Shown here one piece after another: positions 36,363-49,599 of a stretch of DNA of 64,000 bases. Source of the DNA: Odontocerum albicorne (lineage: Eukaryota > Arthropoda > Insecta > Trichoptera > Odontoceridae); contig OX463849.1 of assembly GCA_949825065.1 (NCBI GenBank), positions 39,771,852-39,835,851 on the forward strand. The letters are read 5' to 3'. The first letter of the stretch is position 1; every line of letters begins with the position of its first letter. A program made the position numbers and the translations under genes. The notes under the pieces were generated by a model that did no database searches, was not told the DNA's origin, and saw nothing but the letters and a program-made list of their open reading frames with translations.

Positions 36363-36879
36363 ATCTTTATTTATTCCCAAAATTTCTTTCATTATTCTCG
36401 CCAGTCAAAACCAATAGAAATCACGAATATGAACAAAATTGTTTTTTTTTACAACTTTCAATTACTCGTCGTATATTTCATATTTTTTCAATTTACGTAA
36501 ATTGAATATCTCAATTTCTGATTTTTTTTTGCTGTATAAAATTCAAATATTATTTGTGCGTGTGTAAAATAAATCTAAATAACGTGACTCGAATTTTAGA
36601 TTACACTTTACAGATATTGATAGCAATAAATAAAAACAAACTTTACTCAATTATTTAGTAAAATAAATTTGAGAGCTGAATTGTGCCTATTAGCCATATA
36701 TCACAATGATAAATAGAAACAAAAATTTAATGAATCTAAAATGAGTTCCTTTGTTTGACCTCGTCGTTTTATTCATTGAATTAATTGAATGACTCGGATA
36801 AGGCGGAGTTTCCGCTTTTTTTTTTGCTTAGTTAACGATCTTTTTGAAAAGTTCAACAAAATCCATAATTCACGAGAGG

Positions 36880-37090
36880 AAGTGCCTTTCTTGAAGGTCT
36901 TCGAGTTTCTCGGGGTACTGTGTTATGGTCTACTGACATGACTGAGTCACACCGGCTTGAATTGAAAGACTCCACTTTAGCTTTGTGGACTCGGCACGAA
37001 CTTCTTGTGTCTACATATGGACAAAGATGACCATTTAGTCGAAGGTCGCCTGCATCGTGAAGTTCGAAGTCAGTGGCAATGAGTCATATT
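36880..37090. promoter_or_regulatory. Candidate enhancer with two AP-1 sites
   Basis: TGAGTCA occurs at 36943-36949 and 37080-37086, 137 bp apart, in a GC-richer stretch with no repeat similarity. JNK phosphatase genes of the puckered type are known AP-1 targets, so this is a plausible intronic feedback enhancer, but nothing in the sequence proves it. Confidence 0.35.
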
Positions 37091-37904
37091 ATGTTAATAA
37101 ATTTTATTATCGCTTTAATGTTTGCATTTAGATACTTGTACAGATCCCGCGTGAGTTTTCCATGAACTGACATCCAGTTGTTAATTCTTCAGAACTTTAT
37201 CGGCTGCTGTGAATCATTCAAGTGTCTAGGAAACTGTAGCCTCAATTAATTCCTGTTAATTGGTATTTAACGTGTGTGGAAAAAATAACGTTGAGGTGTG
37301 GGTAAATCCTGCATTCTTTTCAAACTTACTATGAAAAATCGCATTGTCATTGTTAATACCAGAAGTGTTTATAATGTTTAATTTTGAATTGAACAAAAAC
37401 AGCACGTCAATTTTGAAGAGATAAGTTCCGATAGTCTAAATATGAACTTCACTAAATTTCTAAGCATATTCCACTTCAGGCTACCTGGTTACTGAAGTAT
37501 TGTTATTTATTTCAACTAAGTTCATGATATTGTGAATGCAGAGAAAGCAAAATATGAATGGATCTTAAAGTTTAGTTTATTTGGTTACTACACGAGATCT
37601 TGAAGTTTGTTTTATTTGGTTACTACACGAAATTCAATTTGGTTACTCTGCCCGAAAGAAATGTGAGAAAGCAGTAAATTTGAATTGGCCAACTTTCAGA
37701 GTCTGTTATGTCAATTTTGAGAGTTTATGAAGTTGAAAGTCTGTTGCAAAACTCGGAATCGACGAAACTCCGTATAAAAATCGTTCGAGTGTTAAATCTA
37801 TGAAATATATACGAAATTCCATATTTACGAAGTTGTAATTCTATCAAAGTATATAAACTGTGTAACTGTCAATCTACGAAGCTGCGAGCTTGTGAAGGTG
37901 CGAG

Positions 37905-38065
37905 TCTGCTGACTCATAGCTGGTGCAACCCGTCCCGCTGTCAGCTGCCTTGCCGCGGGGCCTGCTCGAGAAAGCCGCCGACCGGCCTCGAACCAGCGCC
38001 GTTCTTAGTGATCATTGTATCTTACATATTGCCTACTGGCGTCGTTCACAGCTGGTGCACGTAAC
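37905..38065. other. GC-rich island with a lone B-box-like word
   Basis: The block has CCGCGGGGCCTGCTCGAG and, on the - strand, GGTTCGAGGCC, resembling a pol III B box. CAGCTGGTGCA occurs near both edges. No matching A box or tRNA fold was found. An AP-1 heptamer is at 37910-37916. It may be a short decayed repeat. Confidence 0.3.
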
Positions 38066-38861
38066 GAATATTTTTTTATTTTTTTTATAAATCATGATAG
38101 TAACTTAAATATTGAAAGGCTACAAGAAAGACATTAAGTATCTGAAATTGAAATTATAATTCGAATTTTATTGTGAAGAAAATTTACTGTGTTTTCACCC
38201 ATAAATTTGCACACTTTATTCCCTAAGTGCTACTCAGCACGAAGTTTCTTTCAGCTTTGGAATCCAAAATTCATAACCATAATTTGGAGATATAGAAACA
38301 GCCTGCGTGTTATATACGTATCTCTCCATTACAGTGTGTACCACTCTCAATTTGAGAGACAGTTAGTTCCTTGTTGGGTTTTAAAGTGACAGTATTTCCG
38401 ACACTCAGTGGTATAAACTTGGAAATAACGGATGCATATTTAACACCCTTCATACAAAAGAATAGACGCTTATTTTTATATTGTGTTGTACTTTAAAAAA
38501 AACATTCACCGTTTTCCTCACACCAAATTGTAAACAAATAAATATTGTTTTGCCTATTTTTGTTCAGTTAAAAAATCGTTATACTGATTAATAATTTTCT
38601 TTCTATTGTGTGATAAGATAGTATTGTAAAATAATAATTTAATTCATGGTCATGATGATTTACAGACTTATTGTTTCAAAGTATTTTTATCCGTAAATTA
38701 GTCATCAACGTTTAATTTAAAATTCATTACCATATATAGTCATAAAATTTTAAAATTATCTTAAAATGAATCTCCTTTTTTTTGCGTGTAGAGGGGGTCA
38801 AATTGTACGAGTATTAGAGCCAATCAATATAAATTTTTGATAGTATATTTATCTAAAAAAT

Positions 38862-38930
38862 ACATTAAAAGGGTCCCAATCTGGTTTAAGAATTAATTTG
38901 GTAATGATACTGGCACGCACTAGACGTGTT
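38862..38930 (+). mobile_element. Possible SINE fragment
   Basis: ACATTAAAAGGGTCCCAATC and a following TTGGTAATGATACTGG resemble the segment at 63185-63240. It is a short partial copy at best. Confidence 0.4.
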
Positions 38931-39194
38931 GTTGCCTGTCTACGTGCGCTACTATGTATCATAAAACACGTACCATGACGAACTGCAAGCTACATGCTTA
39001 CTCAAGTGATTTTTAGCTCGGTAGATCTATTGGGAGCGAAGGCAATATTATCTACCGACCACGCTCTTCAAAATGTTTGTATCACGAATTCGAATATATT
39101 GAAGAGTACCGTATGAAAAAATAAATAAATACATTGATCTAGTTTATCTGCGATATATTCGACGTTAGTACCTATTTTTTTAGTCTTGTCTTCA

Positions 39195-40131
39195 TTAACA
39201 CGTTCTCTGCCAACAAGTTTTTTCATAAAATATAAAAAAAAAATCTTTGTTTTTAACTTATATTTAATAAATTATGTAGAGATATGATTATTTAATTTAC
39301 TTTGATGCATTTTTGTGGGAAATTATGAGGATTTTTATGTGTCAGTCACATGTGACTGACAAAGCGCCAACGGAAAAAAATTACGCGTCGCGCCGTGTCA
39401 GTCATTCTGTCAGTCACGTGTTTCTCTCTCTATCTCTGCCAGAAAACCAATCAAGAAGAAACTGATGTAACTTCGAGACAGAGACGGCAGAAACATGAAA
39501 TAAGGTGCAAAGAAGGTCCAGTAAAATCAACAAGAAAATATTGCAAAGAATGTTATAGTGAGAATTCAAAGAAACACTCGAGAAAATATGCCAGAAGTAA
39601 AACCATTCAAGTAAATACTTATTGTCCTCTATGCCCAAATCAGCCGCATTATTGTTTGAAATGTTTCAATAAAATACATCGCTAATATTTTTTTTACAGA
39701 AATATTTTTATGATTCTTACGTAAAATTTTGATGTCTTACATATTAAAATAACACAAATTTCAATATTTTTATAATTATTATTCATATGTAGAAATTGTT
39801 GCCTTGTACATTTTTAAATATTTTGATTTCCGTTTTGATAAATTAATAAAAACTTAATATTTGTGATTTTTATTTTATTTCAATATTTTACTTCACTTTA
39901 TGAGCTTGTTCCCACAATCATTTTAATGAGAATTCTGAGGCCAAGTTGCGGTAACATGCGGAAGGGCCGCGTCAAGCAATCCCAGTAACGTTTAACACAG
40001 AACTCGTGACTGACAGCACTGAATGGCAAGTTAAAGTAGGTACTCAGTGTCAGTCACTGGTGACTGACATAGCCCCATTGGAGTATTCCAGTGTCAGTCA
40101 CCCGTGACTGACAAGGCGGTCAATGTGTTAA
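39195..40131 (+). mobile_element. piggyBac-like element, internally deleted
   Basis: It is bounded by TTAA at 39195-39198 and 40128-40131. The ends CACGTTCTCTGCC and, inverted, CACATTGACCGCC are similar. Four words of the type TGTCAGTCAC...GTGACTGACA, mostly palindromic, lie near the ends (about 39341, 39398, 40048, 40091) and look like transposase-binding sites. A transposase C-terminus remains inside. At 937 bp it is far shorter than a full piggyBac element. Confidence 0.82.
39440..39685 (+). pseudogene. piggyBac-type transposase, C-terminal fragment
   Basis: The open frame (ATG at 39395, stop at 39683) ends with a Cys-rich segment containing RKYCKECYSENSKK and TYCPLCPNQPHYCLKCFNKI. PiggyBac transposases end with such a Cys-rich zinc-binding domain finishing in a CxxCF-like motif. 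The catalytic DDD part is absent, so the fragment cannot catalyse transposition. The frame before about 39440 probably reads from the element's terminal repeats. Confidence 0.75.
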
Positions 40132-40830
40132 AGACATCTATGTCACTATATAAGAAAAAATAATTTATTTTGAAATCCTCATTAAATACAACATTCGGTG
40201 TTGTATGACAATTGGCTGCGCGTTGATCTTTATTTGAATTATGTTTTTTTTTTCAAGAAATTTTCCGATTTTATTTTAATATGCCCACAATTAGTTGAGA
40301 AGTATTCAGGTATTACATTGCATAGTGTAAACAAGAAATAAATCAAACGTACTATGTTATATTGTATTACATATATATTGCATATTATATACAATAATAT
40401 ATAAACCTGATGGACCTATCCGGTCAGAAATTTTAAAAAGACTGTCTAAAAAACTAGACCATATATTTTTGGATGTTATCAAGAAACGAATCCGAAATAG
40501 ACATCTCATTAACCAGGCTACAGAGGTCGTCATTTGCAACAAACTTTTCTTAGAAAATAAGCGATTGATGGCTTCGTATTCCAAACACAACATTATGTTT
40601 GTTATATTCTCACGTTGATTTGTAATAAAAATATATATTTATTATTTGAATGGAAGTGCTCCGAATCCACTTGTTGAAGATACATGAGGTACGGAAGGTG
40701 ATTCAATAGTCGTGCTCGCGGCTCGACTGCGACTAAATATATCTGCATTCCTCGTACTTGCAGATATCTCGTCTCGATCGGCAATTGCTGTTTATTTCTT
40801 CCGGGAGAACTATTATTAAACTTTTATATT

Positions 40831-41731
40831 CCCAAAGAAAAAAAGATTTTTCATGTATAGCCTGAGTGTAGCTTACTTTAAGCGAAATTGATTTTAAGCA
40901 CAATAACTTTCCCAAAGAAAAAAATATTTTTCATGTATAACATTTATGAGCACGAGAAGAGCAATCACACAAATCGCAATTGAACGCATGTATGGTATAC
41001 AAAAAGGATCTAATTACAAATTGAGTGGTGATTATTAGCCTGAGTGTAGCTTACTTTAAGCGAAATTGATTTGAAGCACAATAACTTTCCCAAAGAAAAA
41101 AAGATTTTTCATATATAACATTTATGAGCGCGAGAAGAGCAATCACACAAATCGCAATTGAACGCATGTATGGTATACAAAAAGGATCTAATTACAAATT
41201 GAGTGGTGATTATTAGCCTGAGTGTAGCTTACTTTAAGCGAAATTGATTTGAAGCACAATAACTTTCCCAAAGAAAAAAAGATTTTTCATATATAACATT
41301 TATGAGCGCGAGAAGAGCAATCACACAAATCGCAATTGAACGCATGTATGGTATACAAAAAGGATCTCATTACAAATTGAGTGGTGATTATTAGCCTGAG
41401 TGTAGCTTACTTTAAGCGAAATTGATTTGAAGCACAATAACTTTCCCAAAGAAAAAAAGATTTTTCATGTATAAAATTTATGAGCGCGAGAAGAGCAATC
41501 ACACAAATCGCAATTGAACGCATGTATGGTATACAAAAAGGATCTAATTACAAATTGAGTGGTGATTATTAGCCTGAGTGTAGCTTACTTTAAGCGAAAT
41601 TGATTTGAAGCACAATAACTTTCCCAAAGAAAAAAAGATTTTTCATGTATAAAATTTATGAGCGCGAGAAGAGCAATCACACAAATCGCAATTGAACGCA
41701 TGTATGGTATACAAAAAGGATCTAATTACAA
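40831..41731. repeat. 178-bp satellite array, about 5 copies
   Basis: The landmark GCCTGAGTGTAGCTTACTTT starts at 40860, 41038, 41216, 41394 and 41572, an exact 178-bp period. The last unit is cut at about 41731. Units differ at only a few bases (CGCGAG/CACGAG, AACATTT/AAAATTT), so the array is young. A 65-bp piece of the same unit stands alone at 48893-48957. Confidence 0.96.
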
Positions 41732-42068
41732 AGTAAGAGAGAAATCGACGAATCACGCCCTTATTAAAAAAAAAAAGACTTGAAAACGATTATCTATCTT
41801 TTAAAATAATAACGCTGTACCCTTCTTAATTTGGGGGACCACTATGTGATGTATTATAACTAGATTATCTTTGTTACTATGTGGATTGGTTTCAAATCAT
41901 ATTGTATTGGTTTATTTCAAGTATCCAATAAGCCAGTAGTCAAGTGCGTAAATTAATGGTTATAATTTATTACAATAAAAAAAATACATGCCCATACAAA
42001 ACGATTCCTTATTACCTCAAATATTTCAAAACAATTAAAATGTGGGTTAGTTACTTTATACATTAACG

Positions 42069-42684
42069 CAATGATACTCAACCTTTTTTTTCTTCGGGCC
42101 ACATACATATATTTGTAAAGCTACGCGGGCCGCAACACTATATTGGTATGACAAAAAATATCATGAAACCCACCACCCCCGTTTTTTTTTTGAAAACCAT
42201 TTGAGATTTATAAAAATATAACCAAAACAGAATAATAATAGTACATATCACTTATCAGAATACGGTTCGTTAAAAATTACAATAGTGAAAAAAATAAAAC
42301 TCAAAAGTAACATGTATCCAAGCGTTTATTTTGAAATTAGTGTGATTTTTGACATTGGGATAAATTTTCAACAATTTTAGACAAATCGGGTTTATAATTG
42401 CTGCATGCTACCCTCAATACGTCATCAAGGTGAGAATCAGTAAGTCGATTCCTGTATACGTTTTTTGCATATTTCATTTTGGAATATGATGACTCACAAA
42501 GATATGTAAAGAAGACACGACAACGACCATCCTCTTCGGGTTTCCATGTCTGTACGTCAAAGTCGAAATTAATCTCAAGATATACGAAATATAGAATGCC
42601 AGATTTTGTAAATCATGTTCCTGATAATAAATGTGTTGAGGGCCGCACAAAAAAGCTTGGCGGGCCGCAGGTTGAGTATAACCG
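42069..42684. mobile_element. hAT-type MITE with 8-bp target duplication
   Basis: Flanks 42061-42068 and 42685-42692 are both CATTAACG. The ends are CAATGATACTCAACC and, inverted, CGGTTATACTCAACC. GCGGGCCGCA words occur near both ends. The 79-residue + frame at 42479-42718 crosses the right border and is not a gene. Confidence 0.88.
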
Positions 42685-45600
42685 CATTAACGTCTGGTAT
42701 TTTGAAGGCAGCGTTTAAACGTGACATAAGTCTCAGGTGAAAAATATTATTTTATCGTAAAAAGCACAAACTACCGACATCATCTAAGTTTAGGCTAAAA
42801 TAAGTTATTACTATTTTTTAAATCGCCAGTATGGAGTTTAAATAATGACCATAAAAATCTCGCTAGCCGATTTTATGGTAATTAATTAACTTTAAAGTAA
42901 TTAACTTTCCCATTTATGAATACATTCTACTTAAGGGATTTAAATTAACATTGAAATTTACCGAAAATCTTATACAAACGCTCACTTCTAGAGCCGTTTG
43001 TTAAGATTTACTGTTAATTTAGAAGAAACTGAGTAAATTGAGATAATATACTTTAATTCAATTATCTAACAGAAAACTATCGATAGTTCTCGAGCGGCAC
43101 TGTCTTTTTGTACATTGATGTGAAAGTAAAATGTGATATAAGTGGTTCGTTCTCTTCTTTTATTTATTTACTTGACAAACAGTAAGTAGTACTCGTAGAT
43201 CTATTGCAATATCGAGAAAATGATAGTTCGGCGTGATTCGAGGAAGTGATTGTAAATAGAACTGCGACCGCAGGTATGAATTCGGTTTCAAAACACTTCG
43301 AGTACATTTCAGTCGAGTTGGATCGTAAACCAGGGCTCGACTAACCACGGTTCACGTGCCTGATTTAGGCCACGGTATATTATTTTACAGGTCGTAGTGA
43401 CTATCTTACATTAATAAAAAAAAGTCGAATTATTATTTATAACAAAACAAAGTACCGCCATACACCATTCTTATTAGTTCAAGAGTTAATTAAAAAAATA
43501 TTACATTACTTGAACATCCTTTATTTCTAACTTTCCTTCATTATTATTCATATAACTCTTTTCCTCTAGTCGTACCATTATTGTTTAGATATTAGTCATG
43601 TTTTTTAATTTAACTTAAACGAATACTTTTTTAGTAAAATCTGTCATGGATTAAAACAACTTAACGTATACAAGATAAGTTAAGTGGTTTAAAAAAATGC
43701 TGTGTTATCACGTACACGAAGAATAAACGAATAAAAAAATATACATTTGTAATTGAAATTAGAAAAATTAACAGTTGAATGCAAATTAAATAAACAATCT
43801 TTCTAGAAAAAGAGAAAAACTATACTTTTCTATTCAATCATTACATTTATCGCAATCTCAACTATATTTTCTCTCTTTAGGTGTAAAATCATACTCACTT
43901 AAACGTTATGTGAAAAACACAAAATAGATTAAGATATTTATAATATAAAAAGTATAAAGTTTATTTTTTTAAATTTCTATCTTATAGTTGAAGATCTATA
44001 TATAGGAGTTGTATATTAACGTATGGACAGCAAAATATCGAAATTATGTTCTTTCAGATTTTAAAGAAAAAGTTTGCCATCATCTGTCGTAGTGCAGCCA
44101 ACAACGTGTCAAAAGAGTCAACGATTGGGTTTCGTAACGTTGCCACACGCGTGACAATCGCTTACTAAATTATCTATGCATTTGTGTTAAAATATATACA
44201 TATACTAAACAACAATAGTCGATTTGAACTCTTCGGAGTTCATTCTGATATACTCGCAACCGAATAATATATGCCTTGTTTCAACTCAGAATGCTTAATT
44301 TATATGCGCTAACATTATATCAAAGCTTGGAATATGCCAAAGTCCGAATTACAAAAGTAATTCAAGACTTCTCTTGTATAGGTAATAAGTTAACCACGAC
44401 ATAAGTCGTGCCTTTATGCTGCCAATGTTGCGAAAAAAAAGGTACCATATATATGCTAAATTTATATTAACTCAAATACGAGATCATTTTCTTATACTAC
44501 GAATATTTCTGATTAAGAAACCATTGTGAGTTTGACTAAAAAAAGGTCAAGCCCAAGTAAAGAAAGCAACTGACCTTAGTTTGAAATATATGATAGCTAC
44601 TATAGTTTTGAAAAAAATATTGTATTTGACTTTCCAAGTCACCATCCATTCAATTCCTGAATGAATCACTTGCGTGATTTGGTAAGTTGTGCCAGACTTA
44701 ATTAAAACATGTATAAATGTACTTAGTTTTAAGTTCGCCTGTTTGGTCTGTTAGTACAACATCTGTGTTGGAATCTTATTAGACATTTTTTTTTGTTGTA
44801 TACAAGAGAATTGCTTGTCTGACAATCTTATTGGCGTTGACGTTTCGTAACACTCCCAAAATATGACATTGGAAAGTATTCTGTTATATTTGTGTCTTTA
44901 TTTCCCTTGAATATTAACTGCTTACCTTTCACCTTTACCTTTCACCAGAATTCAACCAAAACTTAACTATAAAAAAAAACTATTCAATAGTATTTTTCTG
45001 ATGCGTAATTCATGAATGATATAATTTTAAAATAAAAGCTATTTAACATATCTCCATAAAAGCTTTTGCTCGACGTTATAAGACATCAGTACCGAGTTCC
45101 ATGCCCATAAAAGCCTTCATTGTCCCAAATGTCAAGTCGGTATTCACAAACAGCAATGGGGAGAATAGACCTTCCTGCATCTGCCTGTAAACCGGTACAG
45201 ATGTTCTCTCGACCGCTCGGTATACTCTATTTATTATCTTCGCAATTTACATCACAAGGTTGGCAGTAACTCGAGAGTAAAGCACTTGAAACTTTCAAAA
45301 GGCTTTTGTAACCAGGTTTATGTCCCATTCACAATAAGGAAGTGTCTTTAGTCGCCTTGTTACTTGTTCTAGCCCGGAGGAATAATATTCGGATATAAAT
45401 TGTTGAGTGGTTATAGTGAGGTCACTTTTTATCAAAAGCTTTATTTAGTGTTTCTTTGCCTGATTTTATCTCAAGTTGTTTGAACCCGGAAATATATATT
45501 TTAAGTATCATTGATTTTTTTTAAACTTCACTATTCGATACGAGGTTATTGTTTTACGAGATAAAAAAGCATTAGGTAACATTTTGAATTGACTTTTTCA

Positions 45601-45837
45601 TTTTCTAATAACTATAATTAATTCTCTTATTCTTTATTTGATCTTCGTTTCCTTTTCCACCTTTTTGATCTACATCTAAACTGAAAAAGGTACATTATTC
45701 AGTCAATAAATTTTCATATCAAATTATTTATTATTTGGACTCATCGTCTTATATTGAATTTGTTGCTTTTATAATAAAATAAACAGAAATAATATATAAC
45801 ATATATCGTTGAATTATGATTAATTGCGTAACTTTTT

Positions 45838-46004
45838 ATAAAAGTTCAATACAAACTGGCTATCTTATGAGTTGAGATATAAAAGTTCAATACAAACTGG
45901 CTATCTTATGAGTTGAGATATAAAAGTTCAATACAAACTGGCTATCTTATGAGTTGAGATATAAAAGTTCAATACAAACTGGCTATCTTATGAGTTGAGA
46001 TATG
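45838..46004. repeat. 41-bp tandem repeat, 4 copies
   Basis: AAAGTTCAATACAAACTGGC begins at 45841, 45882, 45923 and 45964, and each unit ends in TATGAGTTGAGATAT. The copies look identical, so the array is recent. Confidence 0.96.
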
Positions 46005-47845
46005 AAAAAATACATCTTGCATAATACGAGTATATATCTATACGATACATAATGAACAAGTTTGAATAATTGTAAATATTATTAAAATAAATGTTTGTTT
46101 TGTCGTAACTATTTTATACAACATATTTTTTTAAAGCATGCGTTAAATTTGTAAAATTTCACAGAACACTACAATAAATCACTTTGCTGTGTTTGAGTCA
46201 TGCCGCGCAATAATCAAGAGACTAGTTTAAAAATAATTGATTTAAAATTGTACCGAAAAAAAAAACAGTCCGTCTGTTGTAAAGTTCTCCACTCGCACGA
46301 CGCAACAGAAATAAATTATCGCACATATGCATAAAAACAAACCTACAATCTACTAGTGCATAATATGTTAGGTTCATACTTTCTTTCTGATGGTTGAGGA
46401 ATTATAAGAAATAAAACTTAACCTGACGCTTATAAAATAATGATTCACGTCACTCATCGGCGCTATGTACATAATAGTATGTTTATGGCAATTTCATTTT
46501 ACGTTACATTTCAAGAATATTCAATTGTCGAAGAAATCCTCTCGTATATCCTTAAATTTATATGGCAAACTTTTAACATTTTGTATGAAATTCAACTTAA
46601 ATTACTTATTTATTTAGTTAAAAAAAGAATTAAAATTTGTTATGAATTCGGACCTTAGTGAAAGAATTAATACATCAGATGCTCAAAAAATATTATTGAC
46701 TGTGGAAAAAATCACGTCACAAATCCTTAATCCTCTAGATTTAATGCAGCAGATCTTCATCGAAAATTTTCAATACATTAATACAAAAAATCCTCAAAAG
46801 AAAATTGTTTAGACATGAATGCAAGATCCTGAAATATCTCATGAAACTTTTATTCTCCGATGGTCCCGGGGCATGGCTGCCAAATCTAGTGACAGGAGAG
46901 TCAACACATGTAAAAAAAAGTGGGTTGTATCTTTTATACATGTGTGAGAGAAATCATTTTAGTCGCGAAGAAAATAATATTGATGTCAAGAACGTCGAAG
47001 CGTTAACATTACACTAACGCTAGAAGCGGTATTTGGAACAGCGTTCTCGCGTAGTGGACGTTTTAATCCGCTTGATGATTCATCGGCTGTGTCGGTTTCT
47101 GGTCGCTATCCGATGTCCATAAGTGCTGATAGTCGTTAGTATTGATCAGGGTTTGGTCAGGAAAAGGTTACGAGACAATACAATGCTTATGTAACTAATT
47201 TGAACACTCCAAAATAATCCTGATCGCTGAATGTGTTATACAAACTACTGAGGCGTGTCATGGAAGTTACATATACGAGTATTTCTTCCTGGCATCTTTT
47301 CCATTTAATTTTGAAGATTTTAATTAATGAATTAGGCAACATGTGTCTTAATAATCTATTATCTTTCGAATTACATTTTCTATTAAGGTTCGATGCAGGC
47401 CGCAGGTGAAATGGTATTATTTTTTTCATGATTCATTCAAGACATTTCGTTCGATTGTTATAGTCACGATTTTCTCATAAAGTCGGCTCTTGATCGATGG
47501 CCTGGGAGTGTGTTTCATTATAACGGCAAACTTAAGTCATTATTTAGTATTTTAAACCAGAAATGAAATGATTTTTATTATGAAAACGCATAATCATGTC
47601 TCTTTTTTCCGTAGTTTTATTTCTACTTTTTATCCTAAAGTTTATTTAAACTGTTTTGTTGAACTATAATAAAAAAATATACCTACAGGATGTCTCAAAA
47701 TATGTATCCACTAAGTATAAAAAATACATTTATGTAGTTTATTGTGAACGTTGAAAGGGAACTGTATGTATAATAAATATATTACAGACTTTATAATCAT
47801 TTAAATTATGGATGCATTTTTTACGACACCTGTATATTCAAAGCA

Positions 47846-48030
47846 GGACCCCTGTAGTCTTGTTGTTAAGACGCATGTCTTCCAACCCGGGAGTTCGCTT
47901 TTTTATTCCCATTAAAATTCATTCATTAAAAAATGTATGGTTTTCACTCAGGGATTCATTAACATCATCCTGCTTTGTTGAAAGGGATTGTCACATAGCA
48001 ATAAGCCCGCCAGGATGTTAAGTATACAAC
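47846..48030 (+). mobile_element. tRNA-derived SINE
   Basis: The head ACCCCTGTAGTCTTGTTGTT AAGACG is followed by a B-box region (GGGAGTTCG...), TTGTTGAAAGGGATTGTCAC and AATAAGCCCGCCAGGATGTT, then TATACAACG. The order matches the copy at 22089. Confidence 0.8.
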
Positions 48031-48794
48031 GAAAGTCTAATACAATACATTTTCAAGTTCGTAATTTTTGCATCAACTCTCTTCCGTTTCTAATATTATC
48101 ACTTTTTCTCACGATTAAATATAAATTAATCATAAAAGGTGCATTTTACACACAAAAAGTATAAAAATAGTTCAATATATTCGCTCGATCTTTTTCCCAA
48201 TATAAATGTAGCCTAAGATACAAATATCAAACAAAATCCGGCATCATAATTTGACATAACTTGAGTATTGGAAATATGTACTTAATACTATGAAGCGGGA
48301 ATAATACGAGTATATTGGATTGGTTTGTGATGTGACGTCACATTATGTATCGTATACTTATAAATTGATTCAATTATTTGTAGGGGGACGCTGGCCAAGC
48401 GTATTAATAGATTGATTGACTTGTCGCATGGTTTTCGGATCAAAAATAAATAAACTTGGTACACTCATCACACAATTATTCCGTGATCAAATAAGGCATT
48501 CAACATCTCTTTTCGTTCTTCTGTCTGGCTCGTAAGATTATGATACATTGTGTTCCATCAAACGCCACCTGTAGTCTCATATCTTAACATTTTTGGTTGC
48601 TATCCAAATCATTAGATCATTTGTCATCTAAACCTATTATATGTCTTGGCTTTTCTTTTCTATTTGTGATACAGTGTTTGATATTTTGTAATTGAAAAAT
48701 AATTTTCGTTACGCCGGACACTCCAAGAGCGCTCCAAGAATTTATTTTTAGGAACCACTAAACGCCATTCAGATTAAATAAGACCTCGAAGTAA

Positions 48795-48866
48795 AACCGT
48801 TTCAGGAATCTAACATGAGACGTCTGACTGCTAAGCAAGCATGCTAACCACTGATGCCGACATTTT
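48795..48866 (-). mobile_element. tRNA-like SINE head relic, second family
   Basis: The - strand reads CAGTGGTTAGCATGCTTGCT, then GTCAGACGTCTCATGTTAGA TTCCTG. This resembles a tRNA-derived A box and B box, differing from the main SINE. No complete tRNA fold was found. Confidence 0.45.
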
Positions 48867-48892
48867 GTTTACATTTTCACGATTAGCTATTT

Positions 48893-48957
48893 TCAAATTG
48901 AGTGGTGATTAGCCTGAGTGTAGCTTACTTTAAGCGAAATTGATTTGAAGCACAATA
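48893..48957 (+). repeat. Solo fragment of the 178-bp satellite
   Basis: It matches the junction of two satellite units (AATTGAGTGGTGATTAGCCT then GAGTGTAGCTTACTTTAAGC), about 7 kb from the main array. Because it spans a unit boundary, it came from an array rather than a single ancestral unit. Confidence 0.9.
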
Positions 48958-49169
48958 TTTCAATTATGGTTATTATGTTTTAAAAATATAACATGGTGTA
49001 TCATGCTCTTTATTATTTTGAAATATACGGGTTAAAGGTTTTCCCTGTTATACACATTTTTTTTGGAACAAAAGTTCCTCGGTTCTTGTGGTAACTATCA
49101 GTCATAAATTAGTTTTTTTGTTGTAAATCTTAATGATATATTTCAAAAGGTTTTCCTTTCTCATAGAAA

Positions 49170-49450
49170 TGTGTGCTCTGATAAAGATACATGGAGGACA
49201 ATGTATGACAATACATAATCAAGTGATTAAGAATGAATGTGAAATTAAGGCTGGATGTGTTGAGAAAGAGGAAGAACAAGAAGAATCACTCTGAGATGGA
49301 AGAAATAGTAACAAAACAAATAAATAGTGCAAATGTGAATTGAAGAGGTGGTAGAGGAAGGCCTAAGAAAATATGGTTGGATCATTAAGTTAATGATATT
49401 TTGAAGGAATGTATGAAATGTAAAACGTCAGAGAGATTGTAGGAGTCAGA
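49170..49450 (+). mobile_element. Tail of the RTE-type non-LTR retrotransposon
   Basis: It aligns with the copies at 10930 and 50160: GACAATGTATGACAATACAT, TCTGAGATGGAAGAA, GTGGTAGAGGAAGGCCTAAG and GATATTTTGAAGGAATGT. The frame is broken. Confidence 0.7.
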
Positions 49451-49599
49451 TACCTACTATTTTACTCTGCATATCAGAGTAAAATAGTGAGTTATCGACT
49501 ACATTACTTTCCTTTCTCTCTATTTACTTTTTTCCTTAATTTAACAGAAAACCTGTCAATTGAATATAACGCATAATCCCGATCGTGTTAGAAGCCCCT

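Noticed and set aside
37905..38065. Possible tRNA gene on the - strand (GGTTCGAGGCC)
   Set aside because: Only a B-box-like word was found; no A box, anticodon arm or acceptor pairing fits.
40831..41731. CRISPR-like repeat array
   Set aside because: Units of 178 bp are contiguous with no unique spacers and the genome is eukaryotic.
46440..47017. Small ORFs, including a 56-codon frame near 46642
   Set aside because: They have AT-driven composition, no motif and no supporting splice or context signal.
48795..48866. Possible tRNA gene on the - strand
   Set aside because: A and B box-like words exist but the arms do not pair into a cloverleaf. A SINE relic is more likely.
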